From NCBI RefSeq assembly GCF_003386535.1, contig NZ_QTTN01000054.1, positions 1-38,764 of the forward strand: a stretch of 38,764 nucleotides of DNA. Reading direction: 5' to 3'. Source of the stretch: Paenibacillus taihuensis (lineage in GTDB: Bacteria; Bacillota; Bacilli; Paenibacillales; Paenibacillaceae). The position numbers and the translations under genes were made by a program. The notes below the pieces were generated by a model. That model was not told the DNA's origin. It did no database searches and worked only from the letters and a program-made list of their open reading frames with translations. This document shows, in pieces, positions 1 to 8,104 of the stretch (positions are counted from its first letter, which is position 1; each line of letters opens with the position of its first letter).

Positions 1-41
1 ACATCCCCGTTTCAGATCTCAGCTTCTTATTAAAACACAAA

Positions 42-85
42 ACCCGCAAGATGGACACTTTTTTCAAAGTGTCCATCTTGCGGGT
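42..85. terminator. Perfect 20-bp hairpin upstream of the sugar ABC operon
   Basis: A perfect inverted repeat (42-61 with 66-85, 4-nt loop) opens the window. On the minus strand the hairpin is followed by a T-rich stretch; on the plus strand the next T run is at 111-117, after a partial repeat of the right arm (96-110). It most likely ends the gene left of the window, but that gene is not visible. Confidence 0.5.
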
Positions 86-188
86 CACAGTTCACCGTCT
101 TGCAGCGGGTCTTTTTTATTTGTAAAGGACACAAGAAACAGCAAAAATAACACACCAAAAGCAAAATTAGACGCATGTCGCGAAAAAA

Positions 189-202
189 TGAAAACGCATA
201 CA
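189..202 (+). promoter_or_regulatory. cre-like site (candidate CcpA operator)
   Basis: TGAAAACGCATACA matches the catabolite-response consensus TGWAANCGNTNWCA at all but one fixed position. It overlaps a TACAAT -10-like hexamer (199-204) about 50 bp before the sugar-binding lipoprotein gene. Carbon catabolite repression would fit a sugar importer. No good -35 box was found, so this is a sequence match only. Confidence 0.4.
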
Positions 203-251
203 ATTGAGCTAAAGCTCGGGAACGAGTGAAAAATGATAGGAGGGTTGTTAG

Positions 252-1682
252 ATGGATAATGTGAAAGTTTCGGCAAGGAAGAGAGCAAAGAAGGCTGCGG
301 CATTGTCATTGACCGCAGTAGCAGCATTGTCTCTGACATTAGCAGGTTGCGGCGGCAGCTCAGGCAATAATTCCTCAAGCACAGATAATGGCGCTAAAGC
401 ATCGAACTCAGACGCAAGCACGAACTCAGCTTCCTCGAACACCGGAAGCGGTGATAGCAATTCAGGTGGAAAGGTAACGATCGATTTCTGGTTCCCGTGG
501 GGCGGAGACTTCCAGAAAGATTTTAAAAAGTCCGTCGTTGATCCGTTTGAACAATCGCATCCGAATATTAAAGTAAACATGACCTTCGTGGAAACGACAG
601 GTCAAACGCAAGCATCCGATAAATTGCTAACAGCGATCGCAGGGGGAAATCCGCCGGACGTTGCTTTGTTCGACCGCTTCCTGATCGGTTCATGGGCCGC
701 GAAAGGCTCCTTGACGGACTTGAAACCGTATCTGGATTCTTCCGATGATCTTAAACCAGACGATTACTACCCGGGTCTATGGGCAGAAGTCGTATATAAA
801 GATGGCGTATATGGTCTGCCGTGGGGTACGGATAACCGCGCCATGTACTATAACAAAACATTGATGAAACAAGCCGGGCTTGATCCGGAGAAGCCGCCTA
901 CAACGCTCCAGGAATTGGATGCAATGGCCGAGAAGATCTTCAAAAAAGGCAAAAACGGCAAATACGATACAATCGGCTTCATTCCTTGGATGAACCAAGG
1001 CTTCTTCTATACGCAAGCTTGGAACTGGGGCGGCCATTGGGAAGACGGCGAGCATAACCTGACGCCGAACGACCCGCAGAACGTGAAGGCGCTTCAATGG
1101 ATGGCGGATTATGCCAAGAAGTATGACATTGCCAACCTGACAAGCTTCTCCGACGCGATGGGGCAAACGGGCATGAACCCGATCTGGTCCGGTAAAGTCG
1201 GCTTCGCGTTCGACGGCAACTGGGTGCTCAACGACTTGGCGAAATACAAGCCAACCTTCGAGTGGGGCGTGGCTCCAATGCCTTCTGCAGAAGGCTTCCC
1301 ACAGGTGACATGGGCCGGCGGCTGGTCTTACGTTGTTCCGAAAGGCTCCAAGCACGAGAAAGAAGCTTGGGAGTTCCTGAAATATGTTGCAGGTCATGAC
1401 GGCACGCTCGGCTATGCCAAACGTCCTAATGCAGGTAACGACATTACGGCAATGCCTGCGGTCAACGAAGAGCTGAAACTCGCCGATAATCCAAACCTGA
1501 AAGTGTTCCTGGATTTGATGCCTACCGCCTTTACAAGACCGGTGACACCGGTTGGTTCCTTCCTCTGGAACGAAACGATGCGCGTGCAGGATTTGGCGAT
1601 CCATGGCAAAGGTGATCCGCAAGCGCTGCTGGATGAAGTGAAGAAGAACGTCGATGCTGAGCTGGCGAAGCTGGGCGGTTAA
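252..1682 (+). CDS. Carbohydrate ABC transporter substrate-binding lipoprotein
   Basis: This 476-residue protein is a family 1 extracellular solute-binding protein (MalE/UgpB type) that should capture a sugar or oligosaccharide outside the membrane and deliver it to the two permeases that follow. It has a basic N-terminus, a hydrophobic stretch and a lipobox LAGC at residues 30-33, so Cys33 would be lipidated. A Ser/Asn/Gly-rich linker runs to about residue 70, followed by the binding fold. The ATG is supported by AGGAGG at 239-244. A cre-like site lies upstream. No ATPase gene accompanies the operon, which is usual for this family in Bacillota because a shared MsmX-type ATPase serves several importers. 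The substrate cannot be told from sequence. Confidence 0.9.
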   Translation: MDNVKVSARKRAKKAAALSLTAVAALSLTLAGCGGSSGNNSSSTDNGAKASNSDASTNSASSNTGSGDSNSGGKVTIDFWFPWGGDFQKDFKKSVVDPFEQSHPNIKVNMTFVETTGQTQASDKLLTAIAGGNPPDVALFDRFLIGSWAAKGSLTDLKPYLDSSDDLKPDDYYPGLWAEVVYKDGVYGLPWGTDNRAMYYNKTLMKQAGLDPEKPPTTLQELDAMAEKIFKKGKNGKYDTIGFIPWMNQGFFYTQAWNWGGHWEDGEHNLTPNDPQNVKALQWMADYAKKYDIANLTSFSDAMGQTGMNPIWSGKVGFAFDGNWVLNDLAKYKPTFEWGVAPMPSAEGFPQVTWAGGWSYVVPKGSKHEKEAWEFLKYVAGHDGTLGYAKRPNAGNDITAMPAVNEELKLADNPNLKVFLDLMPTAFTRPVTPVGSFLWNETMRVQDLAIHGKGDPQALLDEVKKNVDAELAKLGG

Positions 1683-1715
1683 TCCCGAAGCTGCATCAAT
1701 AAGCAATCGAGGATT

Positions 1716-1735
1716 GGGCGGGATGCGTTCCGCCC
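1716..1735 (+). terminator. Intra-operon hairpin between binding protein and permease genes
   Basis: GGGCGG (1716-1721) pairs with CCGCCC (1730-1735) across an 8-nt loop, followed by a pyrimidine-rich tail. Such hairpins often stop some transcripts or protect the upstream message, so that more binding protein than permease is made. That role is inferred. Confidence 0.4.
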
Positions 1736-1778
1736 CTTCTCTCTTTATACAGTCCGAATCGATAAGGAGGTAATGGCA

Positions 1779-2735
1779 TTGGCGGATATCGGCACGACTG
1801 CAGCAACCAGTTCAGCAACGATTGTGAATAAGCGGAATAAGAAAGCGACCAAATTCGAGAGAAAGCTCGCCTTATACGGCTTGCTCTTTGCATCGCCTTG
1901 GATCTTAGGATTACTGGCGTTTAATGTTTATCCTTTGCTTGCTTCAGCGTACTACAGCTTTACGACATACAGCATCTTGGAGCCTGGGAAATTCGTTGGA
2001 TTCGACAACTATGCGACGTTATTCAAAGACGACATCTTTTGGAAAAGCATTTCGAACACGCTTTACTACACGTTTATCTTTGTCCCCTTGAGTATTGTGC
2101 AAGGCGTTGCGCTTGCCATGCTTCTGAATTTGAGAATAAAAGGCCAAGGCATTTATAGAACGCTGTTGTTCATCCCAAGCTTGGTTCCGGAGATCGCAAC
2201 CGTAATCATTTGGCTATGGCTGCTCAACCCGCAGTTCGGCCTTGTTAACTTTTGGCTTGATAAAATTGGCATTTCCGGACCGCCGTGGATTGGCAGTGAA
2301 ACCTGGTCCAAGCCGTCGTTGATTCTTATGAGCTTGTGGGGTACGGGGCAAGCAGTGGTCATTTATTTGGCTGGTCTTCAGGATGTGCCGCAGGATTATT
2401 ACGATGCTGCGCATGTGGATGGAGCGAACGGCTGGCAGCGGATGAGAACGATCACGCTGCCGCTGCTCACGCCGGTTATTTTCTTCAACATGATTATGGG
2501 TATGATTGGCGCGCTGCAAAATTTTGTTCTGCCGTATACGCTTACGAACGGACAAGGAACTCCGGCCAATTCCATGATGTTCTACGTCATGTACTTGTAC
2601 ACCAACGGCTTTGCTTACCTGAAGATGGGCTATGCATCAGCGATGGCCTGGATTCTGTTCATCATCGTGGTCGTGCTGACGACGGTCATCTTCGCTACGC
2701 AGAAACGTTGGGTCCACTATCAAGGACGGGAATAG
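1779..2735 (+). CDS. Carbohydrate ABC transporter permease, MalF/UgpA type
   Basis: This inner-membrane permease (about 318 residues) should form one half of the sugar channel. It has six or more hydrophobic segments and the EAA loop near the C-terminal third (DAAHVDGANGWQRM, then LPLL), which docks the ATPase. An ATG at 1773 sits only two bases after AAGGAGG (1764-1770). The in-frame TTG at 1779 has an 8-base spacing and is the more likely start, removing the first two residues. The gene follows the binding protein by under 100 bp and precedes the second permease by 15 bp, so the three are one transcription unit. Confidence 0.88.
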   Translation: MADIGTTAATSSATIVNKRNKKATKFERKLALYGLLFASPWILGLLAFNVYPLLASAYYSFTTYSILEPGKFVGFDNYATLFKDDIFWKSISNTLYYTFIFVPLSIVQGVALAMLLNLRIKGQGIYRTLLFIPSLVPEIATVIIWLWLLNPQFGLVNFWLDKIGISGPPWIGSETWSKPSLILMSLWGTGQAVVIYLAGLQDVPQDYYDAAHVDGANGWQRMRTITLPLLTPVIFFNMIMGMIGALQNFVLPYTLTNGQGTPANSMMFYVMYLYTNGFAYLKMGYASAMAWILFIIVVVLTTVIFATQKRWVHYQGRE

Positions 2736-2750
2736 GAGGGGAGTGTCGTT

Positions 2751-3587
2751 ATGGAATCAAGCAGCAGACTCAGCGTCATTCAGAAAACATTGGCTCATAT
2801 CATTCTCTTGGTAATCGGATTGTTCTTCCTATCCCCTTTTCTATGGATGGTATCCACATCGCTCAAAGCGAACAGCGAGTTATTCAATTGGCCGCCGAAG
2901 TGGATTCCGAGTACGCTCGTTTGGAGCAACTATCCGGATGCAATCAACTATATTCCTTTTTTCAAATACTTATCGAATTCGCTCCTCATTGCCGGATTGG
3001 CGACTGCGGCCGTCTTACTCTCCTGTCCACTTGTCGCATACAGCTTAGCCCGTATTCCGTGGAAAGGGTCGAAACCGCTCTTTGGCGCGACGTTGATTGT
3101 CATGATGATGCCGTATCAAGTTACGATGATCCCGATTTTTATCACGTTCAAAAACATCGGCTGGGTCGGATCAAACATCCCGCTATGGCTTCCGGCATTA
3201 TTCGGCGTTCCGTTCTATATCTTCCTGCTCCGCCAGTTCTTCATGGGCTTGCCTAAGGAGCTTGAAGATGCCGCGCGGATTGACGGCGCGTCCGAGCTGC
3301 GCATCTACTCCCGCATCATGCTTCCGCTCTGTAAGCCTGCATTGCTTACCATTGCGCTGTTCCAATTCATGGGCAGCTGGAAGGACTATCAAGGTCCGCT
3401 CATCTACTTGTCGGATGAGAGCCAGTACACCCTGATGCTTGGTATGCAGGCGTTTAAGTCTCAGCACAGCGCGGAGTGGCAGCTCATGATGGCTACACTC
3501 GTTATGATTACATTCCCGATCATGGTGCTCTACTTCCTGGTTCAGAAAGCGTTTATCCGCGGGATCACGTTTACAGGCATAAAATAA
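2751..3587 (+). CDS. Carbohydrate ABC transporter permease, MalG/UgpE type
   Basis: This 278-residue membrane protein is the second permease subunit of the sugar importer. It shows an N-terminal membrane segment (about residues 12-32), further membrane segments and the EAA loop motif ELEDAARIDGASELRIYSRI followed by LPLC, the ATPase docking site of MalG-type subunits. The ATG follows GGAGGGG. The length is normal for the family. It lies 15 bp after the first permease and 26 bp before a phosphotransferase-like gene, so co-transcription of all four is likely. Confidence 0.9.
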   Translation: MESSSRLSVIQKTLAHIILLVIGLFFLSPFLWMVSTSLKANSELFNWPPKWIPSTLVWSNYPDAINYIPFFKYLSNSLLIAGLATAAVLLSCPLVAYSLARIPWKGSKPLFGATLIVMMMPYQVTMIPIFITFKNIGWVGSNIPLWLPALFGVPFYIFLLRQFFMGLPKELEDAARIDGASELRIYSRIMLPLCKPALLTIALFQFMGSWKDYQGPLIYLSDESQYTLMLGMQAFKSQHSAEWQLMMATLVMITFPIMVLYFLVQKAFIRGITFTGIK

Positions 3588-3613
3588 GCTGCTGGGATTG
3601 GAGTGAATCGAGA

Positions 3614-4537
3614 ATGGAAGAGAACGCCGTACCGATTACGGCTGAAATCGCCTCCGGTCATCCGACCGGAGGCGATTCGATTCCCTTGGATGATACATTG
3701 ACGAAGGATTCAGTTCGATCTGCACTCATGAACTTGTGGGGAATCAATGAAGAGCTGACCTCGCTTGCCGCCGGCACGACCTCGCAGGTGTGGCAAACGA
3801 AGGAGGCCATCGTCAAATTGGCTCGCGACGACAGCGATCATTTTAACGCTGGTTTGCGCGCCGGTTTGGCTGTCGAGGCTAGAGGCATACCATCAGGTTC
3901 CGCGGTTATCAATCGAACCGGCGAGCTTAGCGTGAAACTGACGATTGGAACAGAAGTTTGGATGCTCGCGGTTCTGCGCCAAGTGGGTGGAAGCAGGGCA
4001 TCTATGCACGACTTCGAGGCGTTCGAATTAGGTGAAATGCTGGCGAATATTCATATAGGCCTGGGAGAGGCAGATACTGCCGGGGCATGGACGGCAGAGG
4101 ACGTATTGGGACATATGGAACGAGGTATTATGCCAGAACAGCCGGAAACGACTAGAAGGATGATCATTTCGGCTATTGGCGACGTACGGGAGTGGTATAG
4201 CGGCCCGGACCGCCCCATGCAGATGATTCGAGGCGATGGACCCGAGATTCTTGTGAAAGACGGGGCAATCGCGGGCATTATCGATTGGGGAGGTGTCCGC
4301 TGCGGAACGGTAGCGGATGATATCGGCTGCTGGACGCTGCATGGCTCGACGAAGGATATCAAGGAATATACGCGGGATTTCATACGAGGCTATACCAAAG
4401 CCAGCACGCTATCGCTTCAGGAGGAGCAGGCTATACCGCTATTCCAACGGCTCCGTCTTGCGTCGCGCGCTTGTTACGTTACCGTGCCTGCCTCCTTGCG
4501 GTCGATCGAACGATGGATGACGAACATTCAATCATAA
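3614..4537 (+). CDS. Phosphotransferase-fold protein (APH-like), altered catalytic loop
   Basis: This protein of about 307 residues resembles the aminoglycoside phosphotransferase/choline kinase fold. The C-terminal half carries a catalytic-loop-like RGDGPEILV followed by a DFG-like IDWG. Canonical loops read HGD..PGNIL; here His is replaced by Arg and the metal-binding Asn region reads PEIL, while both key Asp residues remain. It may phosphorylate the imported sugar or be catalytically altered. The chosen ATG has GGAG ten bases upstream; the open frame extends further 5' inside the permease gene without a better start. It lies 26 bp after the permease gene, so it is probably the last gene of the sugar operon. 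A perfect 14-bp inverted repeat lies inside its first codons. Confidence 0.7.
   Translation: MEENAVPITAEIASGHPTGGDSIPLDDTLTKDSVRSALMNLWGINEELTSLAAGTTSQVWQTKEAIVKLARDDSDHFNAGLRAGLAVEARGIPSGSAVINRTGELSVKLTIGTEVWMLAVLRQVGGSRASMHDFEAFELGEMLANIHIGLGEADTAGAWTAEDVLGHMERGIMPEQPETTRRMIISAIGDVREWYSGPDRPMQMIRGDGPEILVKDGAIAGIIDWGGVRCGTVADDIGCWTLHGSTKDIKEYTRDFIRGYTKASTLSLQEEQAIPLFQRLRLASRACYVTVPASLRSIERWMTNIQS
3646..3677 (+). repeat. Perfect 14-bp inverted repeat inside the start of the APH-like gene
   Basis: AATCGCCTCCGGTC (3646-3659) pairs exactly with 3664-3677 across a 4-nt loop. It lies about 60 bp after the permease stop codon, where an operon-end hairpin would be expected, but has no T run. It may be an mRNA-stabilising hairpin, or the downstream gene may have extended over it. 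Confidence 0.55.
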
Positions 4538-4550
4538 GTTTCATGCATGA

Positions 4551-4582
4551 GCAAAGGACCTCCAGAAATGGAGGTCCTTTGC
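4551..4582. terminator. Convergent terminator between APH-like gene and sulfate-binding protein gene
   Basis: A perfect 14-bp stem (4551-4564 with 4569-4582) has a GAAA loop on the plus strand and a moderately T-rich tail. It lies between two converging genes and can serve both directions. Confidence 0.8.
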
Positions 4583-4595
4583 TTGCGTTTAATCC

Positions 4596-5615
4596 TTATT
4601 TGGGTTGATAGATCTTGTCGAATACGCCGCCGTCATTGAAGAATTTCGTTTGGGCTTTTTGCCAGCCGCCGAAGTTCTTAATGTTCGTCAGCTCAAGCGT
4701 TTTGAAGTTCTTCGAGAATTCCGCTGCAATCTTCGGATTCGTCGGACGGTAGAAGTTCTGGCCGATAATGCGCTGGCCTTCCGTTGTGTAGAGGTAGTCG
4801 AGGTATGCTTTCGCAACGTCGCGTGTATCATGCTTGTCGACGTTCTTGTTCACGACGGCGACAGGCGGTTCTGCCAAGATGCTGTAAGAAGGCGTTACGA
4901 TTTCAAAATCCTTCGGATGCTCTTTCAGCGCCAGGTAAGCTTCGTTCTCCCAAGCGAGCAGGACGTCGCCGATGCCGCGCTCTACGAACGTCGTCGTGGA
5001 ACCGCGTGCGCCGGAGTCAAGAACAGGCACGTTCTGATACAGCTTCTTAACAAAGTCGGTCGCTTTCGCTTCGCTGTGGCCGTTATATTTCAACGCATAA
5101 GCCCATGCTGCGAGGAAGTTCCAACGTGCGCCGCCGCTTGTTTTCGGATTCGGCGTGATGACGGAGATGTTGTTCTTGACCAGGTCGCTCCAGTCCTTGA
5201 TCTTCTTCGGATTGCCCTTGCGAACAAGGAAGACGATCGTTGAAGTATATGGCGAACTGTTATTAGCGAAACGAGCTTGCCAGCCATTCTTGATTAAGCC
5301 GGCTTTCTGAATCGCATCGATATCGTAACCGAGCGCCAATGTAACGACGTCTGCTTCCAAGCCTTCGATAACCGAACGCGATTGCGCTCCGGAGCCGCCA
5401 TGGGATTGCTTAATGGTTACGGTCTGGCCGGTTTTCTTCTTCCAATATGCAGCGAATGCTTTGTCGTACTGGACATACAGCTCACGGGTCGGATCGTAGG
5501 ACACGTTGAGCAGTGTGACGTTCGGCTTAGCCGGCTTCGTTGCGGCGAAGCCCGGTTGAGCAAGGGTAAGGATAAGTGCCAAAATCGTGATCGTAAGCAG
5601 CAGTTTCTTCTTCAT
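4596..5615 (-). CDS. Sulfate-binding protein, secreted form without lipobox
   Basis: This 339-residue protein is a sulfate/thiosulfate-binding protein (Sbp/CysP family), recognised by [10 protein letters not shown] early in the mature part, [31 protein letters not shown] and the [14 protein letters not shown] region. The N-terminus is a signal peptide that should be cut after GFA near residue 24. It has no lipobox cysteine, unusual for a Gram-positive binding protein, which is normally lipid-anchored. It is closely similar to the divergently encoded lipoprotein at 6044 and has no permease genes of its own here. It may feed the neighbouring CysTWA transporter or act as a released sulfate scavenger. 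GGGGAG precedes the ATG. A strong promoter and a hairpin terminator lie in its leader. Confidence 0.9.
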   Translation of the reverse strand: MKKKLLLTITILALILTLAQPGFAATKPAKPNVTLLNVSYDPTRELYVQYDKAFAAYWKKKTGQTVTIKQSHGGSGAQSRSVIEGLEADVVTLALGYDIDAIQKAGLIKNGWQARFANNSSPYTSTIVFLVRKGNPKKIKDWSDLVKNNISVITPNPKTSGGARWNFLAAWAYALKYNGHSEAKATDFVKKLYQNVPVLDSGARGSTTTFVERGIGDVLLAWENEAYLALKEHPKDFEIVTPSYSILAEPPVAVVNKNVDKHDTRDVAKAYLDYLYTTEGQRIIGQNFYRPTNPKIAAEFSKNFKTLELTNIKNFGGWQKAQTKFFNDGGVFDKIYQPK

Positions 5616-5670
5616 GTGATAACGCTCCCCTGATTAAAGTTTCTCGTTGTTCCACCTGGATGCCCTATGT

Positions 5671-5751
5671 AGAAAATAAAAAAAGAGGCCTCGGCAAAAG
5701 CACGCATGTAGTCGTAAAAAACGAGTACATGATGCGTCTTGCTAAGGCCTC
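5671..5751 (-). terminator. Terminator hairpin in the leader of the sulfate-binding protein gene
   Basis: Read on the minus strand, an imperfect hairpin of about 67 nt (outer stem 5745-5751 with 5685-5691, middle pairing through tacatg and gcgt blocks) is followed by T7 and more T-rich sequence. It starts only about 20 nt after the predicted start of transcription and lies before the coding region, as an attenuator would. No known riboswitch consensus, including S-box, was recognised. A short ATG frame of 21 codons runs through the hairpin but has no properly spaced ribosome binding site. Confidence 0.6.
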
Positions 5752-5778
5752 CGGCGGTCCGGTGGGCTCGATGGATTT

Positions 5779-5807
5779 ATCATAATCTGACAATTCCAAC
5801 CTGTCAA
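5779..5807 (-). promoter_or_regulatory. SigA-type promoter for the leftward sulfate-binding protein gene
   Basis: On the minus strand TTGACA (5802-5807) is followed after 17 bp by TATGAT (5779-5784). Transcription would start near 5772, just before the leader hairpin. Confidence 0.75.
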
Positions 5808-5905
5808 CTATGAATTAAAAATAATTTTAGGGCGGCTCGATCGGTGGGATGGTCCCTTTATATAAGAAAGACTAATGAGTTGTATAAAAAATGTTAAAAA
5901 ACCAA

Positions 5906-5935
5906 TTGACAACAAAGCTTATCCGTTGCTATGAT
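5906..5935 (+). promoter_or_regulatory. SigA-type promoter for the sulfate transport operon
   Basis: TTGACA (5906-5911) is followed after 18 bp by TATGAT (5930-5935). The divergent promoter for the other sulfate-binding protein gene uses the same two hexamers, about 100 bp away, so shared control of the two is plausible. Confidence 0.75.
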
Positions 5936-5969
5936 TCACTCATAAACCAACTAAACAGGTAGGATTTAA

Positions 5970-6047
5970 ATGTTTTACTACCGGACAACACGGCGTAAAG
6001 CAAGATTAGTTATCTGTACAAAGATGATGAGAGGTGCTTTTACATGA
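5970..6047 (+). CDS. Candidate 25-codon upstream ORF overlapping the sulfate lipoprotein start
   Basis: An ATG at 5970, preceded by a weak GGTAGGA-like site, opens 25 codons that begin [16 protein letters not shown] and end at a TGA overlapping the ATG of the sulfate-binding lipoprotein in the form ATGA. The ribosome binding site of the main gene lies inside it, so its translation could be coupled to, or interfere with, the main gene. It holds a single Cys codon. Its expression is not shown by the sequence; a chance frame is possible. Confidence 0.35.
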   Translation: MFYYRTTRRKARLVICTKMMRGAFT

Positions 6048-7210
6048 CAAACATGAAAAAGAGAAATCCCAATCTGCTTCACGCCCTGTTGATCTTTATC
6101 GTATTCTCTCTCGCGCTAACCGCTTGCGGCTGGGATCAAGACCCGCCGAACAAGGGGAACGGGAGCAGCAATGCAAGCAGTAATGGAGGATCCGGTAATA
6201 CGGCAGCGACGAATGAAGGTAATTCCGGCACGAATACAGATCATTCAGCGAATGCAGCACCAGAAGCGTCTGGTCCCGTGGAGCTGCTGAACGTCTCCTA
6301 TGACCCGACACGCGAGCTGTATGAAGCTTACAATAAACTGTTCGCAGCGTATTGGAAGACAGAACATAACCAAGAAGTAACGATCAAGCAATCGCATGCC
6401 GGTTCAGGCGCTCAATCCCGGGCGGTTATCGACGGACTGGATGCAGATGTAGTAACGCTTGCACTCGGCTACGATATTGATGCAATTGCCGACAAAGGCC
6501 TTATTGATAAAGACTGGCAGCAGAAGTTCGACAACAACAGCTCGCCTTATACCTCTACGATCGTATTCCTCGTCCGCAAAGGCAATCCGAAAGGCATCAA
6601 GGACTGGAACGACCTTGTGAAGCCAGGCGTTCAAGTCATTACGCCGAATCCGAAGACGAGCGGCGGCGCACGTTGGAATTATCTAGCGGCTTGGGGCTAT
6701 GCTCTAAAGCAGAACAATGATGATGAAGAGAAGGCAAAAGAGTTCGTTAAAGCACTGTTCAAGAATGTGCCCGTTCTTGATTCCGGCGCACGCGGTTCGA
6801 CGACGACATTCGTAGAGAAGGGCATCGGCGACGTGCTGCTGGCTTGGGAGAATGAAGCGCTCTTGTCCGTGAAGGAACTCGGTCCTGACAAATTCGATAT
6901 CGTATATCCGTCGATCAGTATTCTCGCAGAACCGCCGGTTGCGGTTGTAGATAAGAACGTGGATAAGAAAGGGACTCGCGAAGTAGCGGAAGCCTACCTT
7001 GATTATCTCTATACAGAAGAAGCTCAGAAGCTCGTCGCTCAGAACTTTTACCGTCCGCAGCTTGCTTCCGTAGCCGAGCAATTTGCCGATCAATTCCCGG
7101 ATATCCCGATGCTGAATATCGATGACGACTTCGGCGGCTGGGCGCAAGCACAGAAGAAACATTTTGCAGATGGCGGCGTATTTGATCAAATCTATGCGCC
7201 AGGCTCATAA
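6044..7210 (+). CDS. Sulfate ABC transporter substrate-binding lipoprotein
   Basis: This 388-residue lipoprotein should bind sulfate or thiosulfate at the outer face of the membrane for the CysT-CysW-CysA transporter encoded just downstream. The lipobox LTAC lies at residues 25-28, followed by a Gly/Asn/Ser-rich spacer to about residue 75. The binding domain has the family signatures [39 protein letters not shown] and LAEPPVAVV. It is much longer at the N-terminus than the divergent paralogue because of the lipoprotein linker; the rest aligns well. GAGAGGTG precedes the ATG with a 7-base spacing. An ATG at 6053 is an alternative with little effect. Confidence 0.92.
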   Translation: MTNMKKRNPNLLHALLIFIVFSLALTACGWDQDPPNKGNGSSNASSNGGSGNTAATNEGNSGTNTDHSANAAPEASGPVELLNVSYDPTRELYEAYNKLFAAYWKTEHNQEVTIKQSHAGSGAQSRAVIDGLDADVVTLALGYDIDAIADKGLIDKDWQQKFDNNSSPYTSTIVFLVRKGNPKGIKDWNDLVKPGVQVITPNPKTSGGARWNYLAAWGYALKQNNDDEEKAKEFVKALFKNVPVLDSGARGSTTTFVEKGIGDVLLAWENEALLSVKELGPDKFDIVYPSISILAEPPVAVVDKNVDKKGTREVAEAYLDYLYTEEAQKLVAQNFYRPQLASVAEQFADQFPDIPMLNIDDDFGGWAQAQKKHFADGGVFDQIYAPGS

Positions 7211-7236
7211 GCGATCGACAGGAGCTGATTCTACGT

Positions 7237-8085
7237 ATGAAAGGTTCCACTTCTAAGCGTACGAAGCCGCGCAGCGTGCTGCCTGGCTTCGGCCTCTCGC
7301 TAGGCTTCACGATTTTCTACTTGAGCGTGCTTGTTATCATCCCATTAGCCGGTATCTTCGTGAAGACATCCGGCCTCACCCCAGAGCAGTTCTGGCATAC
7401 CGTCTCTAACGCGCGCGTTATTGCGTCTTACAAAGTCAGCTTCCTGACTTCCTTCTACGCAGCGCTGGTGAATCTCGTGTTCGGCCTCATTATCGCTTGG
7501 GTGCTCGTGCGTTACCGGTTCCCAGGCAAGAAGCTCATTGACAGCTTAATCGACATGCCGTTCGCATTGCCGACTGCTGTTGCAGGTATCTCGCTGACCG
7601 CGATTTACGCGCCTAACGGCTGGGTTGGCAAGCTTGCTGAACCGCTTGGATTGAAGATTGCATTCACACCGCTCGGCATCACGCTGGCGCTTATCTTCAT
7701 CGGCTTGCCGTTCGTCGTCAGAACCGTGCAGCCGGTGCTGCAGGATCTCGACAATGAAGTCGAGGAAGCGGCGGTCATGCTAGGCGCCTTCCGCTGGCGG
7801 ACATTCCGCCGAGTCATTCTGCCGGAGCTCATACCTGCGCTGCTGACAGGGTTTGCGCTTGCATTTGCCCGCGGGATCGGGGAGTTCGGCTCGGTCGTCT
7901 TTATCTCCGGCAATATGCCGATGAAGACGGAAATCGCGCCGCTGCTCATCATGACGAAGCTGGAGCAGTACGATTACAAAGGTGCGACGGCGATTGCCAT
8001 GGTGATGCTCATCGTATCGTTCATCCTGCTGCTTCTCATTAACTACTTGCAATGGCGGAGCAATCGCCGCGTTGTAACGGCATAG
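7237..8085 (+). CDS. cysT: Sulfate ABC transporter permease CysT
   Basis: This 282-residue membrane protein is the CysT (CysU) channel subunit of the sulfate/thiosulfate importer. It has about six membrane segments; family hallmarks include the [10 protein letters not shown] segment (about 110-120), the EAA-type loop [19 protein letters not shown] with LPEL following, and [14 protein letters not shown] near residue 210. GGAG lies about 12 bases before the ATG, a slightly long spacing. It sits 26 bp after the binding protein gene. Its stop codon TAG runs into a 12-G tract ahead of cysW. Confidence 0.93.
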   Translation: MKGSTSKRTKPRSVLPGFGLSLGFTIFYLSVLVIIPLAGIFVKTSGLTPEQFWHTVSNARVIASYKVSFLTSFYAALVNLVFGLIIAWVLVRYRFPGKKLIDSLIDMPFALPTAVAGISLTAIYAPNGWVGKLAEPLGLKIAFTPLGITLALIFIGLPFVVRTVQPVLQDLDNEVEEAAVMLGAFRWRTFRRVILPELIPALLTGFALAFARGIGEFGSVVFISGNMPMKTEIAPLLIMTKLEQYDYKGATAIAMVMLIVSFILLLLINYLQWRSNRRVVTA

Positions 8086-8096
8086 GGGGGGGGGGG
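8085..8096 (+). repeat. Homopolymeric G12 tract between cysT and cysW
   Basis: Twelve consecutive G residues start with the last base of the cysT stop codon and end in the AGG of the cysW ribosome binding site. Slippage here would change the length of the intergenic spacer and the Shine-Dalgarno region, not the reading frames. The exact length could also be a sequencing error. Confidence 0.9.
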
Positions 8097-8104
8097 AGGC
8101 GCAT

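Noticed and set aside
777..1706. Minus-strand frame of 309 codons opposite the sugar-binding protein gene
   Set aside because: Antisense shadow with no family resemblance.
5640..5800. Possible T-box or S-box in the leader of the leftward sulfate-binding protein gene
   Set aside because: Neither the T-box motif nor the S-box core sequences are present and the leader before the terminator is too short.
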